From the NCBI GenBank assembly GCA_030667735.1, contig DAOUVG010000009.1:1-17236 (forward strand): a stretch of DNA of 17,236 nucleotides, in the 5' to 3' direction. Under the pieces are notes generated by a model. It worked only from the letters and a program-made list of their open reading frames with translations, searched no databases and was not told the origin of the DNA. A program made the position numbers and the translations under genes. The DNA comes from Dehalococcoidales bacterium (GTDB lineage Bacteria; Chloroflexota; Dehalococcoidia; Dehalococcoidales; Fen-1064). Shown here piece after piece: positions 1 through 6,193 of this stretch; positions within the stretch are counted from its first letter, which is position 1; every line of letters begins with the position of its first letter.

Positions 1-180
1 ACCCGTACGATGCAGTCTTTGCACCCCAGCATCTAGGGCTGCTAGAATAGCTTTCAGGGGAGACTTCGCCCATCGGTGGGCTGGAGTGGTAGTTCTGAAG
101 TGTCACTGCGGTGACCTAGAAGAAAGACCTGCACGAAAGTTTTACCTTTCGAACCTCTCGGCTTATCGAAGGGGAAGGGG
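1..180 (+). ncRNA. rnpB: RNase P RNA (3' part, 5' end outside the window)
   Basis: Catalytic RNA of RNase P, which trims the 5' leader of precursor tRNAs. The stretch matches the 3' end of bacterial type A RNase P RNA as I know it from E. coli: GGCTGCT near 39, then TGACCTAGA-GAA-GAC (112-128), CCTGCACGA (128-136), and the terminal conserved block GAACC..CGGCTTATCG (151-168). In E. coli this block forms the 3' strand of helix P4. Visible helices are 63-67 with 97-101 enclosing a GCCCA/TGGGC hairpin (68-81), a GTCAC/GTGAC hairpin at 102-115 in the place of P18, and CGAAAG/CTTTCG at 134-151. The P4 5' strand and the catalytic core lie upstream of the window. The exact 3' end is uncertain and could be anywhere from about 170 to 185. 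A two-cysteine open frame running from 2 to 211 is judged accidental. Confidence 0.85.
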
Positions 181-191
181 AATAATAGTTA

Positions 192-227
192 AAGAGGGGC
201 TTTGCCCCTCTTAGACTCCCCGTTTTT
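192..227 (+). terminator. Hairpin plus T-run, likely rnpB terminator
   Basis: Nine-bp perfect stem AAGAGGGGC/GCCCCTCTT (192-200 with 204-212) with a TTT loop, followed 10 nt later by a T5 run at 223-227. It is the first strong hairpin after the RNase P RNA. The T-run is further from the stem than in a textbook terminator. The same hairpin design recurs at 2553-2571 after an almost identical AAGGGGAAGGGGAAT lead-in, so it is also part of a dispersed repeat. Confidence 0.5.
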
Positions 228-230
228 CTC

Positions 231-287
231 TGTCATTCTGAGCTTGCCTGCTGGCTTTGCCAGCAGGCCGAAACCGAAGGGTCTCAC
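231..287 (+). repeat. Dispersed repeat copy A (TGTCATTCTGAG type, with internal hairpin)
   Basis: Starts TGTCATTCTGAGC, carries a 9-bp perfect hairpin with arms CCTGCTGGC and GCCAGCAGG around TTT (247-267), then CCGAA and GGGTCTCAC. The same hairpin, base for base, occurs at 3410-3430 behind TGTCATTGCGAGC. It lies in the rnpB-rph spacer (213-398), where I see no gene: the 71-aa frame at 202-417 runs through the repeat and has no ribosome binding site. Confidence 0.7.
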
Positions 288-398
288 CGCGCAGAAGATA
301 CCAGCTGGTATGTCTGCAACTGAGTACCAGGATTTGGCTCATGATGACTTGCAGGTAACAAAAGGGCTGCTGCCAACGTGCTGGGCGAGTTCACCAGA

Positions 399-427
399 TT
401 GCCAGCACCCGGAATGAATGCTATACT
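399..427 (+). promoter_or_regulatory. Sigma70-type promoter of rph
   Basis: TTGCCA at 399-404 and TATACT at 422-427 are separated by exactly 17 bp, each one mismatch from consensus. Transcription would start near 434. That lies downstream of the TTG codon at 428, so it supports the GTG at 461 as the true rph start. Confidence 0.7.
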
Positions 428-460
428 TTGGCAGTTATCACCGGGAAAGGAAACTTCAAC

Positions 461-1192
461 GTGAAAAGAGCTGACGGGCGTACTTATGACCAGTTGAGAC
501 CGGTGCAAATCACACCGGGGTACCAGAGCTTCGCCGAAGGCTCGGTGTTGATGGAGTTGGGACAGACCCGGGTGCTGTGTTCGGTTAGCGTTGAAGACAG
601 AGTCCCCGGTTTTCTCAGAGGTAGGGGTACCGGCTGGGTCACAGCGGAGTACTCGATGCTGCCACGGGCAACTGTCACCCGCTCTGAGCGGGATTCCACC
701 CGGGGCAGAATCGCCGGCAGGAGCCAGGAAATACAGCGCTTTATCGGGCGCTCGATGCGGGCGGTGGTTGACCTTGCGAAGCTGGGTGAGAGGACTCTCT
801 ACCTGGACTGCGATGTTCTTCAGGCCGATGGCGGTACCAGGACGGCCGCTGTTACCGGTGCCTACGTTGCCCTTTACCAGGCGCTGGCGACAATGGTCAG
901 GATGGGCTTGGTATCATCCCTGCCGCTCAGGAGCGGCGTGGCGGCCATAAGTGTCGGGGTGGCGCACGGCCAGAGGCTTCTCGACCTTTGTTACGACGAG
1001 GATTTCAATGCCGAGGTTGACTTCAACGTGGTGATGACCAGCCAGGGCGAGTTCGTCGAAGTGCAGGGTACCGCCGAGGGTAAGCCATTCAGCAAGGATA
1101 CAATCGACTTCCTGCTGTCCCTGGCGGAAAAGGGCATCAGTGAGCTATTCCAGGCGCAGCAGGCGGTCATAGAGACGTTAAAGAAGAAGTAG
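461..1192 (+). CDS. rph: RNase PH (tRNA 3'-end phosphorolytic exoribonuclease)
   Basis: Removes nucleotides 3' of the CCA end of precursor tRNA using inorganic phosphate, giving nucleoside diphosphates; a cytoplasmic hexamer in studied members. The protein is 243 aa, the usual family length, and opens with the family's KRADGR..DQLRPV. Phosphate-site arginines are visible as R87 (GRSQEIQR) and R127 in ADGGTRTAA, and the acidic pair D181/D187 sits in [12 protein letters not shown]. The frame is open back to a TTG at 428, but I chose GTG 461: it has GGAAA/GGA 9 nt upstream, matches the family N-terminus, and lies downstream of the predicted transcription start. It is read in the same direction as rnpB and converges on proA with only 4 nt between the stop codons and no terminator hairpin between them. 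Confidence 0.95.
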   Translation: MKRADGRTYDQLRPVQITPGYQSFAEGSVLMELGQTRVLCSVSVEDRVPGFLRGRGTGWVTAEYSMLPRATVTRSERDSTRGRIAGRSQEIQRFIGRSMRAVVDLAKLGERTLYLDCDVLQADGGTRTAAVTGAYVALYQALATMVRMGLVSSLPLRSGVAAISVGVAHGQRLLDLCYDEDFNAEVDFNVVMTSQGEFVEVQGTAEGKPFSKDTIDFLLSLAEKGISELFQAQQAVIETLKKK

Positions 1193-1196
1193 GCGG

Positions 1197-2471
1197 CTAG
1201 GCCCTGACCTGCCCGCTGCCGAAGATTATCCACTTGTAGGTAGTCAGTTCCTTCAGACCCAGCGGCCCACGGGCGTGCATTTTGCCGGTGCTGATACCCA
1301 CTTCCGCCCCGAGGCCGAACTGACCGCCGTCGGTGAAGCGCGTGCTGGCATTGATATAGACACAGGCGGCGTCCACTTCGTCGAGAAAGCGCATGGCGGC
1401 ACTGTAGTCCTCGGTGATGATGGCCTCGGAGTGCCCCGAGCCGTAGGTGCGGATGTGCTCCAGTGCCTCGTCCAGGGAATCGACCACCTTCACGGCGGCA
1501 ATCAGTGCCAGAAACTCCTTGCCCCAGTCCTCCTCCGTGGCTGCGGTTAGCTTCAGCGACTCATTCGATTTCAGGATGGCCAGGGCCCGCTGGTCGCAGC
1601 GTATCTCTACTCCTGCCTTACCCAGTTCTGCTGCCATCGGTGGCAGGGAGCGCTCGGCGATATCCGCGTGGACAAGGACGGTATCGAGGGCGTTGCAGAC
1701 AGTGGGGCGCTGCACCTTGGCGTTGAACACAATAGGTGTCGCCTTTTCGATGTCAGCGTTGCTGTCGATATATGTATGGCACACCCCGATGCCGCCACTG
1801 ACCACGGGCATGGTGGCGGTGTCTATTACGTGCCGGATAAGTCCTTCCCCTCCGCGCGGTATGAACATGTCAATAAAGTCGTTCATCTTGAGGAGGTGAT
1901 TGACCAGTTCACGGTCGGTATTGTCGATGAACTGGACGGCGCCCTCGGGGACACCGGCGCGGGTAACAGCGTCCTGGACAACAGTGGCTAGGGCAATGTT
2001 GGAGTTGAGTGCTTCTTTGCCCCCCCGTAGGATGACGGCGTTGCCCGATTTTAGGCAGAGTACCGAGATGTCCACGGTGACATTAGGGCGGCTTTCGTAC
2101 ATCGAACCGATAACACCGAGGGGCACCCGCCTTCTGCCGATGATAAGGCCGTTGGGTAGAGTACGCATGTCGTAGGTCTCACCAACGGGGTCGGGCAGAG
2201 CAGCGACAGCCCGTACGTCTCCGGCGATACCCTCAAGTCGGCTTTCATCAAGCATCAGGCGGTCCAGCATGGCGGTGTCCATACCTGATGCCTCGGCCGT
2301 CCGATAGTCCTTCTGATTTGCGGCCAGTATCTCGTCCTTCCGGGCAAGCAGGTCGTCGGCGATGTTGTACAGCGCCTGGTTCTTGATTTCGGTGGAAATG
2401 TAAGCCAGGCGACGGGAGGCTTCTTTAGCAGCTTTGCCCTTCGCCCGCAGTTCCTCGATTGCTTTTTCCAT
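1197..2471 (-). CDS. proA: Gamma-glutamyl phosphate reductase
   Basis: Second step of proline synthesis: NADPH-dependent reduction of gamma-glutamyl phosphate to glutamate semialdehyde, an aldehyde-dehydrogenase-fold enzyme in the cytoplasm. The length of 424 aa is typical. Diagnostic stretches are LGVIGSMYESRPNVTVD (about 118-134), the nucleotide-binding KSGNAVILRGGKEA (141-154), FIPRGGEGLI (203-212) and the catalytic-cysteine segment QRPTVCNALDTVLVH with Cys259. The ATG start at 2471 has GAGGAG 8 nt upstream. proB, its usual neighbour for glutamate 5-kinase, is not in the window. The gene lies 110 nt downstream of the B12 activation-domain gene on the same strand, with a hairpin-bearing repeat between, so co-transcription is uncertain. 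Confidence 0.96.
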   Translation of the reverse strand: MEKAIEELRAKGKAAKEASRRLAYISTEIKNQALYNIADDLLARKDEILAANQKDYRTAEASGMDTAMLDRLMLDESRLEGIAGDVRAVAALPDPVGETYDMRTLPNGLIIGRRRVPLGVIGSMYESRPNVTVDISVLCLKSGNAVILRGGKEALNSNIALATVVQDAVTRAGVPEGAVQFIDNTDRELVNHLLKMNDFIDMFIPRGGEGLIRHVIDTATMPVVSGGIGVCHTYIDSNADIEKATPIVFNAKVQRPTVCNALDTVLVHADIAERSLPPMAAELGKAGVEIRCDQRALAILKSNESLKLTAATEEDWGKEFLALIAAVKVVDSLDEALEHIRTYGSGHSEAIITEDYSAAMRFLDEVDAACVYINASTRFTDGGQFGLGAEVGISTGKMHARGPLGLKELTTYKWIIFGSGQVRA

Positions 2472-2516
2472 GATATTTGCTCCTCACTGAAAAGTGGGAC
2501 CTCATCCTCTGTAGTT

Positions 2517-2577
2517 CCTTCCCTATATTAAAGGGGAAGGGGAATGATTTGTAAAGAGGCGGCATCTCTTTATTAAC
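2517..2577. repeat. G-rich hairpin repeat (AAGGGGAAGGGGAAT element)
   Basis: Arms CCTTCCC (2517-2523) and GGGAAGG (2534-2540) flank TATATTAAAG. These are followed by GGAATGAT and a second hairpin AAAGAG/CTCTTT (2553-2571), then TTAACTCC. The order AAGGGGAAGGGGAAT, TAAAGAGG hairpin, TTA-ACTCC also occurs directly after rnpB (169-220), with different bases in the hairpin but the pairing kept. On the minus strand the second hairpin lies just after the B12-protein stop codon and could act as a weak terminator ahead of proA. Confidence 0.5.
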
Positions 2578-2581
2578 TCCT

Positions 2582-3289
2582 TTAAGTCCCGGGTTCAGGT
2601 TGGTGTGTGGTCCTCTTGTACTGTTTGGCCAGGTCAGGGTCGTACGGGGCCCTCCGGCCGATACAGCCCTCATTGGGACAGAGCTGGCAGCTCTCGAACC
2701 GGATTTCGGTGGGGAAGTATATCCCGGATGTAGACTTGGTGGGCACCATGGCCATGCCCTCGGTCAGAGTGACCCCGACAGCCGCCTCGACGTCACCGAG
2801 GATGGAGAACAGCTCCTTTTGCTGTGTCAATGGCCAGTCTTCCAGTGACCCCGGGTTCATGTGAGACATCTCGCCCGGCCGGTATCGGTTGTCTATGTAT
2901 TTGGTGAGGTAGGTCATTGCCGAGCCCAGGACCATCATCTTGATGATGTCCAGGCAGTACGCCTTGAGCACGTCGGTGGATGGTACGGTCAATTCGTGCA
3001 TTTCCCGGCCGCAGGTAGCGACATAGGGGAAGACACGGTTCACCTTGTCCAGGTTGATTCTCAGCACGCGGCTGGTAAGGCGGACACCATCAATGTCTAC
3101 GGTGTTATCGGTTCGGTCATTGATTGGCGAGACTGCGTAGACCGCCCTGGGTCGGGCAACCGGCAGGGCAATGTCAATCAACTCCCGCGCCATCTCTTCC
3201 ATTTGTGCTTCACGACCGCGCACACGTAGTCGTTTCATCACTTTCTCCGGCTCCAGCGTGACCGGTATGTTATCCAGCACTTCGAGCAT
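2582..3289 (-). CDS. Stand-alone vitamin B12-dependent methionine synthase activation-domain protein
   Basis: Resembles the C-terminal reactivation domain of MetH, which binds SAM and helps restore methylcob(III)alamin after the cobalt is oxidised. Here the domain is a separate 235-aa protein, a form I know from corrinoid-dependent anaerobes. Visible family features are ATCGREMHEL (91-100), SHMNPGSLEDWPL (142-154), TEGMAMVPTKSTSGIYFPTE (about 176-195) and a C-terminal cysteine motif C201-x2-C204-x4-C209 followed by GRRAPYD, which could hold a metal or Fe-S site. The classic MetH RxxxGYPACPDH loop is replaced by the MNPGSL segment. I start at ATG 3289, with GGTGAGGA about 9 nt upstream; GTG 3307 in the same frame is the alternative. 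No methyltransferase or corrinoid protein lies next to it, so the partner is unknown. Confidence 0.75.
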   Translation of the reverse strand: MLEVLDNIPVTLEPEKVMKRLRVRGREAQMEEMARELIDIALPVARPRAVYAVSPINDRTDNTVDIDGVRLTSRVLRINLDKVNRVFPYVATCGREMHELTVPSTDVLKAYCLDIIKMMVLGSAMTYLTKYIDNRYRPGEMSHMNPGSLEDWPLTQQKELFSILGDVEAAVGVTLTEGMAMVPTKSTSGIYFPTEIRFESCQLCPNEGCIGRRAPYDPDLAKQYKRTTHQPEPGT

Positions 3290-3393
3290 GTTGTCCGTCC
3301 TCACCACAATTGATGCAATCCTGCTACTTCACTTTACTGGCTGGCGGGGTAGTTGCGCAAGTGCCTGAACCAGTTCAGGGCCTGTAATTGATG

Positions 3394-3449
3394 TGTCATT
3401 GCGAGCAAACCTGCTGGCTTTGCCAGCAGGCCGAAGCAGTCTCATCCCT
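3394..3449 (+). repeat. Dispersed repeat copy B
   Basis: TGTCATTGCGAGC followed by the same hairpin arms as copy A (CCTGCTGGC/GCCAGCAGG, 3410-3430), then CCGAAGCAGTCTCATCC. Copies A and B differ mainly in the lead (TTCTGAG against TTGCGAG) and the tail. Confidence 0.7.
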
Positions 3450-3516
3450 TGCCAGATTGCGCGCCGCTGAAACCAGCGGCCTGTCACTGTGTTCCTCACA
3501 GTAAATAGAGCCTTTT

Positions 3517-3594
3517 CTGTCATTGCGAGCGAAGCGAAGCAATCTGGAAGGAGACTGCAAGATTGCTTCGTCGCAATGCTCCTCGCAATGACAG
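3517..3594. repeat. 78-bp foldback repeat C (MITE-like)
   Basis: Outer arms CTGTCATTGCGAG (3517-3529) and CTCGCAATGACAG (3582-3594) are perfect 13-bp inverted repeats. Inner arms GAAGCAATCT (3536-3545) and AGATTGCTTC (3560-3569) add another 10 bp. The whole can fold into one long imperfect hairpin. It has no coding capacity of its own. It shares its TGTCATTGCGAG end with copy B. Confidence 0.75.
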
Positions 3595-3691
3595 GGCTGG
3601 AGTGTTGCTGGAACGGGGCGTGTTGCGTCAAAAAAGACTTTTACCGAACAGGGTGGATTTCAGGCGGGTCTTCGGCTAGTATGTAGCCACG

Positions 3692-4573
3692 ATGACCCGT
3701 AAGTATGCAGTCCTGGCCCTGGGAGTAATATCGGTTTCCTTCGCCGCCATATTCATCCGCCTGGCGGAGGCACCGCCCCTGGTTATCGCTGCTTACCGGC
3801 TCTGCCTGGCTTCCCTGGTGGTTGCACCGACGGCCTGGATACGGTCGAGACAGGAGCTGCGTGGCCTGTCGAGGCAGGATGTTCTTCTGGCAATGCTCTC
3901 CGGGGCCTTCCTGGCGCTGCACTTCGGTCTGTGGATTGCCTCGCTAAGCTACACGTCGGTGGCAAGTTCGGTAGTGCTGGTAACGGCCAACCCCATCTTC
4001 GTGGCCATCGCCTCGTACCTGCTATTCCGGGAGAGGCTGGGCAGGCAGGGCATTCTTGGTATCGTAGTGTGCCTGGTCGGGGCAGTCTTAATCGGCTATG
4101 GCAACTGGCGGCTCGGACCGCAGCCTCTACTGGGGGGAGTGCTGGCCCTGCTTGGTGCCCTGGCGGTGGCCGGATACCTGCTCATCGGGCGCCGATTGCG
4201 GCAGAACATCGGGATACTGAGCTACACAGCGCTGACCTATAGCTCCGCTGCCGTATTGCTGCTGGTAGCGGCACTTGCCTTCGGTCATTCCCTTTTCGGC
4301 TACTCGTCGACTACATACCTGATGCTTGTCCTGCTGGCGGTGGTACCGCAACTCATCGGACACACGTCGCTGAACTGGTCGCTTCGCTTCGTCTCGGCAA
4401 CGCTGGTGACTATCGCCGTCCTCGGTGAGCCGGTGTTGGCAACCGCCCTGGCCTTTGCCATACTGGACGAGGTACCGACACTTACCGAGATAATCGGTGG
4501 TATCCTGATTATGTCCGGGATATTCGTGGCTTTTCGGAGGGGTAGGGTGGGCTGGCGCGACGCAGACGTTTGA
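3692..4573 (+). CDS. EamA-family (DMT superfamily) transporter, substrate unknown
   Basis: A 293-aa integral membrane protein with about ten hydrophobic segments arranged as two EamA repeats, roughly residues 5-135 and 145-283. This is the standard length and layout of drug/metabolite exporters. Repeat-typical stretches are SFAAIFIRLAEAPPLVIAAYR (start), SLSYTSVASSVVLVTANPIF (first repeat end) and LNWSLRFVSATLVTIAVLGEP (second repeat). Family members move amino acids, nucleosides or other small metabolites, and sequence alone does not tell which. ATG 3692 has no clear Shine-Dalgarno. TAGTAT at 3677-3682 could be a -10 box giving a nearly leaderless mRNA, but the -35 is poor. It ends 21 nt before the convergent aminopeptidase gene. 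Confidence 0.88.
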   Translation: MTRKYAVLALGVISVSFAAIFIRLAEAPPLVIAAYRLCLASLVVAPTAWIRSRQELRGLSRQDVLLAMLSGAFLALHFGLWIASLSYTSVASSVVLVTANPIFVAIASYLLFRERLGRQGILGIVVCLVGAVLIGYGNWRLGPQPLLGGVLALLGALAVAGYLLIGRRLRQNIGILSYTALTYSSAAVLLLVAALAFGHSLFGYSSTTYLMLVLLAVVPQLIGHTSLNWSLRFVSATLVTIAVLGEPVLATALAFAILDEVPTLTEIIGGILIMSGIFVAFRRGRVGWRDADV

Positions 4574-4594
4574 CTCAACGATGGACCGCTCTGT

Positions 4595-5704
4595 CTAGAA
4601 ATTAATCACAAACTTGCCGCTCTGGTACAGGAGTTCGTCGTCCACCCATATCTCGCCGCCGTCACGCAGGTCGCAGATAAGGTCCCAGTGGATGGCGGAC
4701 TTGTTCTGGCTGCCCGTCTCCGGATAGCCGGCACCCAACGCCATATGAAAGCTGCCGCTTATCTTCTCATCGAATAATATCTGGCGGGTGAAGTGCGCAA
4801 TCCCCTCGTTGGTGCCGATGGCGAATTCACCAACCCGCCGCGCACCTTCGTCGGTATCGATTGTCTTCAGCAGAAAGTCCTCGTTCTTGTCGGCTGTGGC
4901 CTTCACCACTTTACCACCCTCGAACCAGAGTCGTGCGCCGGTGACCTCCCGCCCCCCGTAAATTGCCGGGTAGGAGAAGCAGACGTGCCCTTCAACGCTG
5001 TCCTCCACGGGTCCGGTGAAGACCTCGCCGTCCGGCATATTGAAACGACCGTCACAGTTCTCAAAGTTACGTCCGGCTATGCTCAGCCGGAGGTCGGTCT
5101 CCGGTCCAATGACGTGTACACGTTCCTTTCCCTTGAGCCAGTCAACTATCTTCTGCTGCCAGGCAGAAAAGCGCTGCCAGTACGCAACCGGGTCGTTGGG
5201 GTCGGGCATGCAGGCGCTATACACGAAGTCCTCGTACTCGCTGAGGCTCATTTCGGCATCCTGGGCGCAGGCATTGGTGGGGAACAGGGCTACCGTCCAG
5301 AGCAGCTCTTTGGCCGCCGAGCGCCGCATGGATGTCTCCATGAGTTCCGTCCGTCCCTGGCTGTACAGCACCATCTTTGCCGGGTCGATGCCACTCAGGG
5401 CTTTGGTGTTCTCCTCTGCGATGATGGATATTCGTACGTCACAGGTAGACACGATGAGTTTCAGCCATTCGGGCACATGCTGCAATTGTTCATCGGAGGC
5501 ATTACGGAAAAGCAGCTCATCCAGTCCCGGGAGTACGGGCATCATGGTGGGGTGCCCGCCTGCCTGGAGCACCCGGGTGTAGATTGCCTTGAGCAATGGT
5601 TCGGCGATAGTCTCGCCGTTAATAATGACCTTGTCACCGGGTCGTACCGTTACCGAGTAGTTGACCAGCAGGTCAGCCAGTTTCTCAATCCGTGGGTCTG
5701 TCAT
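4595..5704 (-). CDS. M29-family leucyl aminopeptidase (thermophilic aminopeptidase type)
   Basis: Metal-dependent aminopeptidase that removes N-terminal residues from peptides; cytoplasmic, with no signal peptide. The protein is 369 aa, slightly short of the roughly 410 aa of T. thermophilus AmpT. The ordered M29 metal and active-site residues are all visible: E227 in DGEVFTGP, E293 in GEFAIGTN, H320 and Y327 in FHMALGAGYPETG, and H339/D341 in IHWD. The gap between Y327 and H339 is shorter than in AmpT, consistent with a trimmed loop. ATG 5704 has AGGAG 7 nt upstream and a good promoter about 60 nt further up. It is a single gene between convergent EamA and a long spacer. Confidence 0.92.
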   Translation of the reverse strand: MTDPRIEKLADLLVNYSVTVRPGDKVIINGETIAEPLLKAIYTRVLQAGGHPTMMPVLPGLDELLFRNASDEQLQHVPEWLKLIVSTCDVRISIIAEENTKALSGIDPAKMVLYSQGRTELMETSMRRSAAKELLWTVALFPTNACAQDAEMSLSEYEDFVYSACMPDPNDPVAYWQRFSAWQQKIVDWLKGKERVHVIGPETDLRLSIAGRNFENCDGRFNMPDGEVFTGPVEDSVEGHVCFSYPAIYGGREVTGARLWFEGGKVVKATADKNEDFLLKTIDTDEGARRVGEFAIGTNEGIAHFTRQILFDEKISGSFHMALGAGYPETGSQNKSAIHWDLICDLRDGGEIWVDDELLYQSGKFVINF

Positions 5705-5767
5705 CTGATGCTCCTGTCACACAGCATTCTGGTGCCATGCCTTACGTTCTTTGCAGGCACTGGGCAG

Positions 5768-5796
5768 ATTCTATCACTTACATCCCCGCCAATCAA
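5768..5796 (-). promoter_or_regulatory. Promoter of the M29 aminopeptidase (extended -10)
   Basis: On the minus strand TTGATT (5791-5796) and TAGAAT (5768-5773) are 17 bp apart, and TGA directly precedes the -10, giving an extended TGnTAGAAT. The start would be near 5761, leaving a leader of about 57 nt. The 11-bp repeat array at 5814-5846 would lie at about -53 to -85. Confidence 0.6.
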
Positions 5797-5813
5797 TGGC
5801 TGAGATGGCTGTG

Positions 5814-5862
5814 AACCTTTATAAAACCTTAATAAAACCTTTATGAAATGTTTAGGACATTT
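5814..5862. promoter_or_regulatory. Three helically phased 11-bp direct repeats plus a dyad
   Basis: AACCTTTATAA (5814-5824), AACCTTAATAA (5825-5835) and AACCTTTATGA (5836-5846) are head-to-tail with an exact 11-bp period, one helical turn. A dyad AAATGT-TTAGG-ACATTT (5846-5862) follows directly. The stretch is very AT-rich in a GC-rich region. It sits upstream of the aminopeptidase promoter, so an activator array or UP-like element is plausible. It could instead serve something on the plus strand. Confidence 0.5.
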
Positions 5863-5882
5863 ATGCCGCTCTTTATGACTGA

Positions 5883-6032
5883 GTGATAGATTTAGATAAC
5901 GGTAAATCAGAAGTAGAGGCTGGGCAGTTGATGGAGAGTTTCGTCATAGCGGGAAAAGCCAAGACAGTCTTCCAACTGCTCAAGCTCAAGGCAAGGGAAG
6001 AGAAAAAGAAGAACACGGAGCGCAAGAAGTAA
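5883..6032 (+). CDS. Possible 49-aa lysine-rich small protein (doubtful)
   Basis: An open frame from GTG 5883 to TAA 6032 encodes 49 residues. It has an acidic start (IDLDNGKSEVEAG), a helix-like middle (AGKAKTVFQLLKLKAREE) and a lysine-rich end (KKKNTERKK), a composition that looks more protein-like than most chance frames here. An internal ATG at 5931 (33 aa) has AGAGG 11 nt upstream, a better initiation context than the GTG. I recognise no family, and no promoter is clear on this strand. The longer opposite-strand frame (5873-6145) has phenylalanine runs and looks like a shadow. Confidence 0.25.
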   Translation: MIDLDNGKSEVEAGQLMESFVIAGKAKTVFQLLKLKAREEKKKNTERKK

Positions 6033-6112
6033 TGCCGGCCCGCTCGCGAGGTCTGATACACTCCTCCATCAGGCCTATGCAGCACCGGATTCCCGTATTT
6101 TGTTCCTGAAAT

Positions 6113-6152
6113 GGTACCAGTGTCCCTGACACCCCTCCGGGACACTGGTACC
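6113..6152. repeat. 14-bp perfect inverted repeat (GGTACCAGTGTCCC)
   Basis: Arms GGTACCAGTGTCCC (6113-6126) and GGGACACTGGTACC (6139-6152) enclose a 12-nt loop. On the minus strand it lies about 40 nt after the PEP carboxykinase stop codon and could be a second transcription barrier, though there is no T-run. Its length and perfection also fit the end of a small mobile element or a protein-binding site. Confidence 0.55.
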
Positions 6153-6174
6153 GGCAGGTAGCCTCACTACTAAC

Positions 6175-6192
6175 CCCACTTTCTTAAGTGGG
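6175..6192 (-). terminator. Hairpin directly after the PEP carboxykinase gene
   Basis: CCCACTT/AAGTGGG, 7-bp perfect stem with a 4-nt loop, beginning 2 nt past the stop codon of the minus-strand gene. It is not followed by a clear T-run, so it may only be an mRNA 3'-end structure. The larger 6113-6152 hairpin follows it. Confidence 0.45.
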
Positions 6193-6193
6193 C

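Larger units (their letters stand above)
3290..3691. other. 400-bp divergent spacer with repeats and no convincing gene
   Basis: Lies between the divergent B12-domain gene and the EamA transporter. It holds a CCTGAAC/GTTCAGG hairpin (3364-3379), repeat copy B (3394-3449), a GCCGCTG/CAGCGGC hairpin (3463-3480) and the foldback repeat C (3517-3594). The 100-aa minus frame at 3329-3631 and the 65-aa plus frame at 3489-3686 both translate through the repeats and are rejected. I see no strong promoter: TTGCGC with TAAAGT, 18 bp apart on the minus strand (3329-3358), is a weak candidate for the B12-domain gene. Confidence 0.5.

Noticed and set aside
2..211. Open frame with CSLC and CHC motifs, possible 3' end of a zinc-binding protein
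   Set aside because: The same bases match conserved RNase P RNA blocks and fold into the expected helices; the frame also runs into the terminator.
202..417. 71-aa plus frame after rnpB
   Set aside because: Runs through the terminator hairpin and dispersed repeat A; no ribosome binding site.
3329..3686. Frames of 100 aa (minus) and 65 aa (plus) in the divergent spacer
   Set aside because: Both are translations of dispersed repeats.
4793..5803. 336-aa plus-strand open frame
   Set aside because: Fully antisense to the M29 aminopeptidase, whose active-site residues are intact; low-complexity, no ribosome binding site. A GC-rich shadow frame.
5873..6145. 90-aa minus-strand frame
   Set aside because: Contains a phenylalanine run complementary to AAGAGAAAAAGAAG, begins within the inverted repeat, and has no family match.
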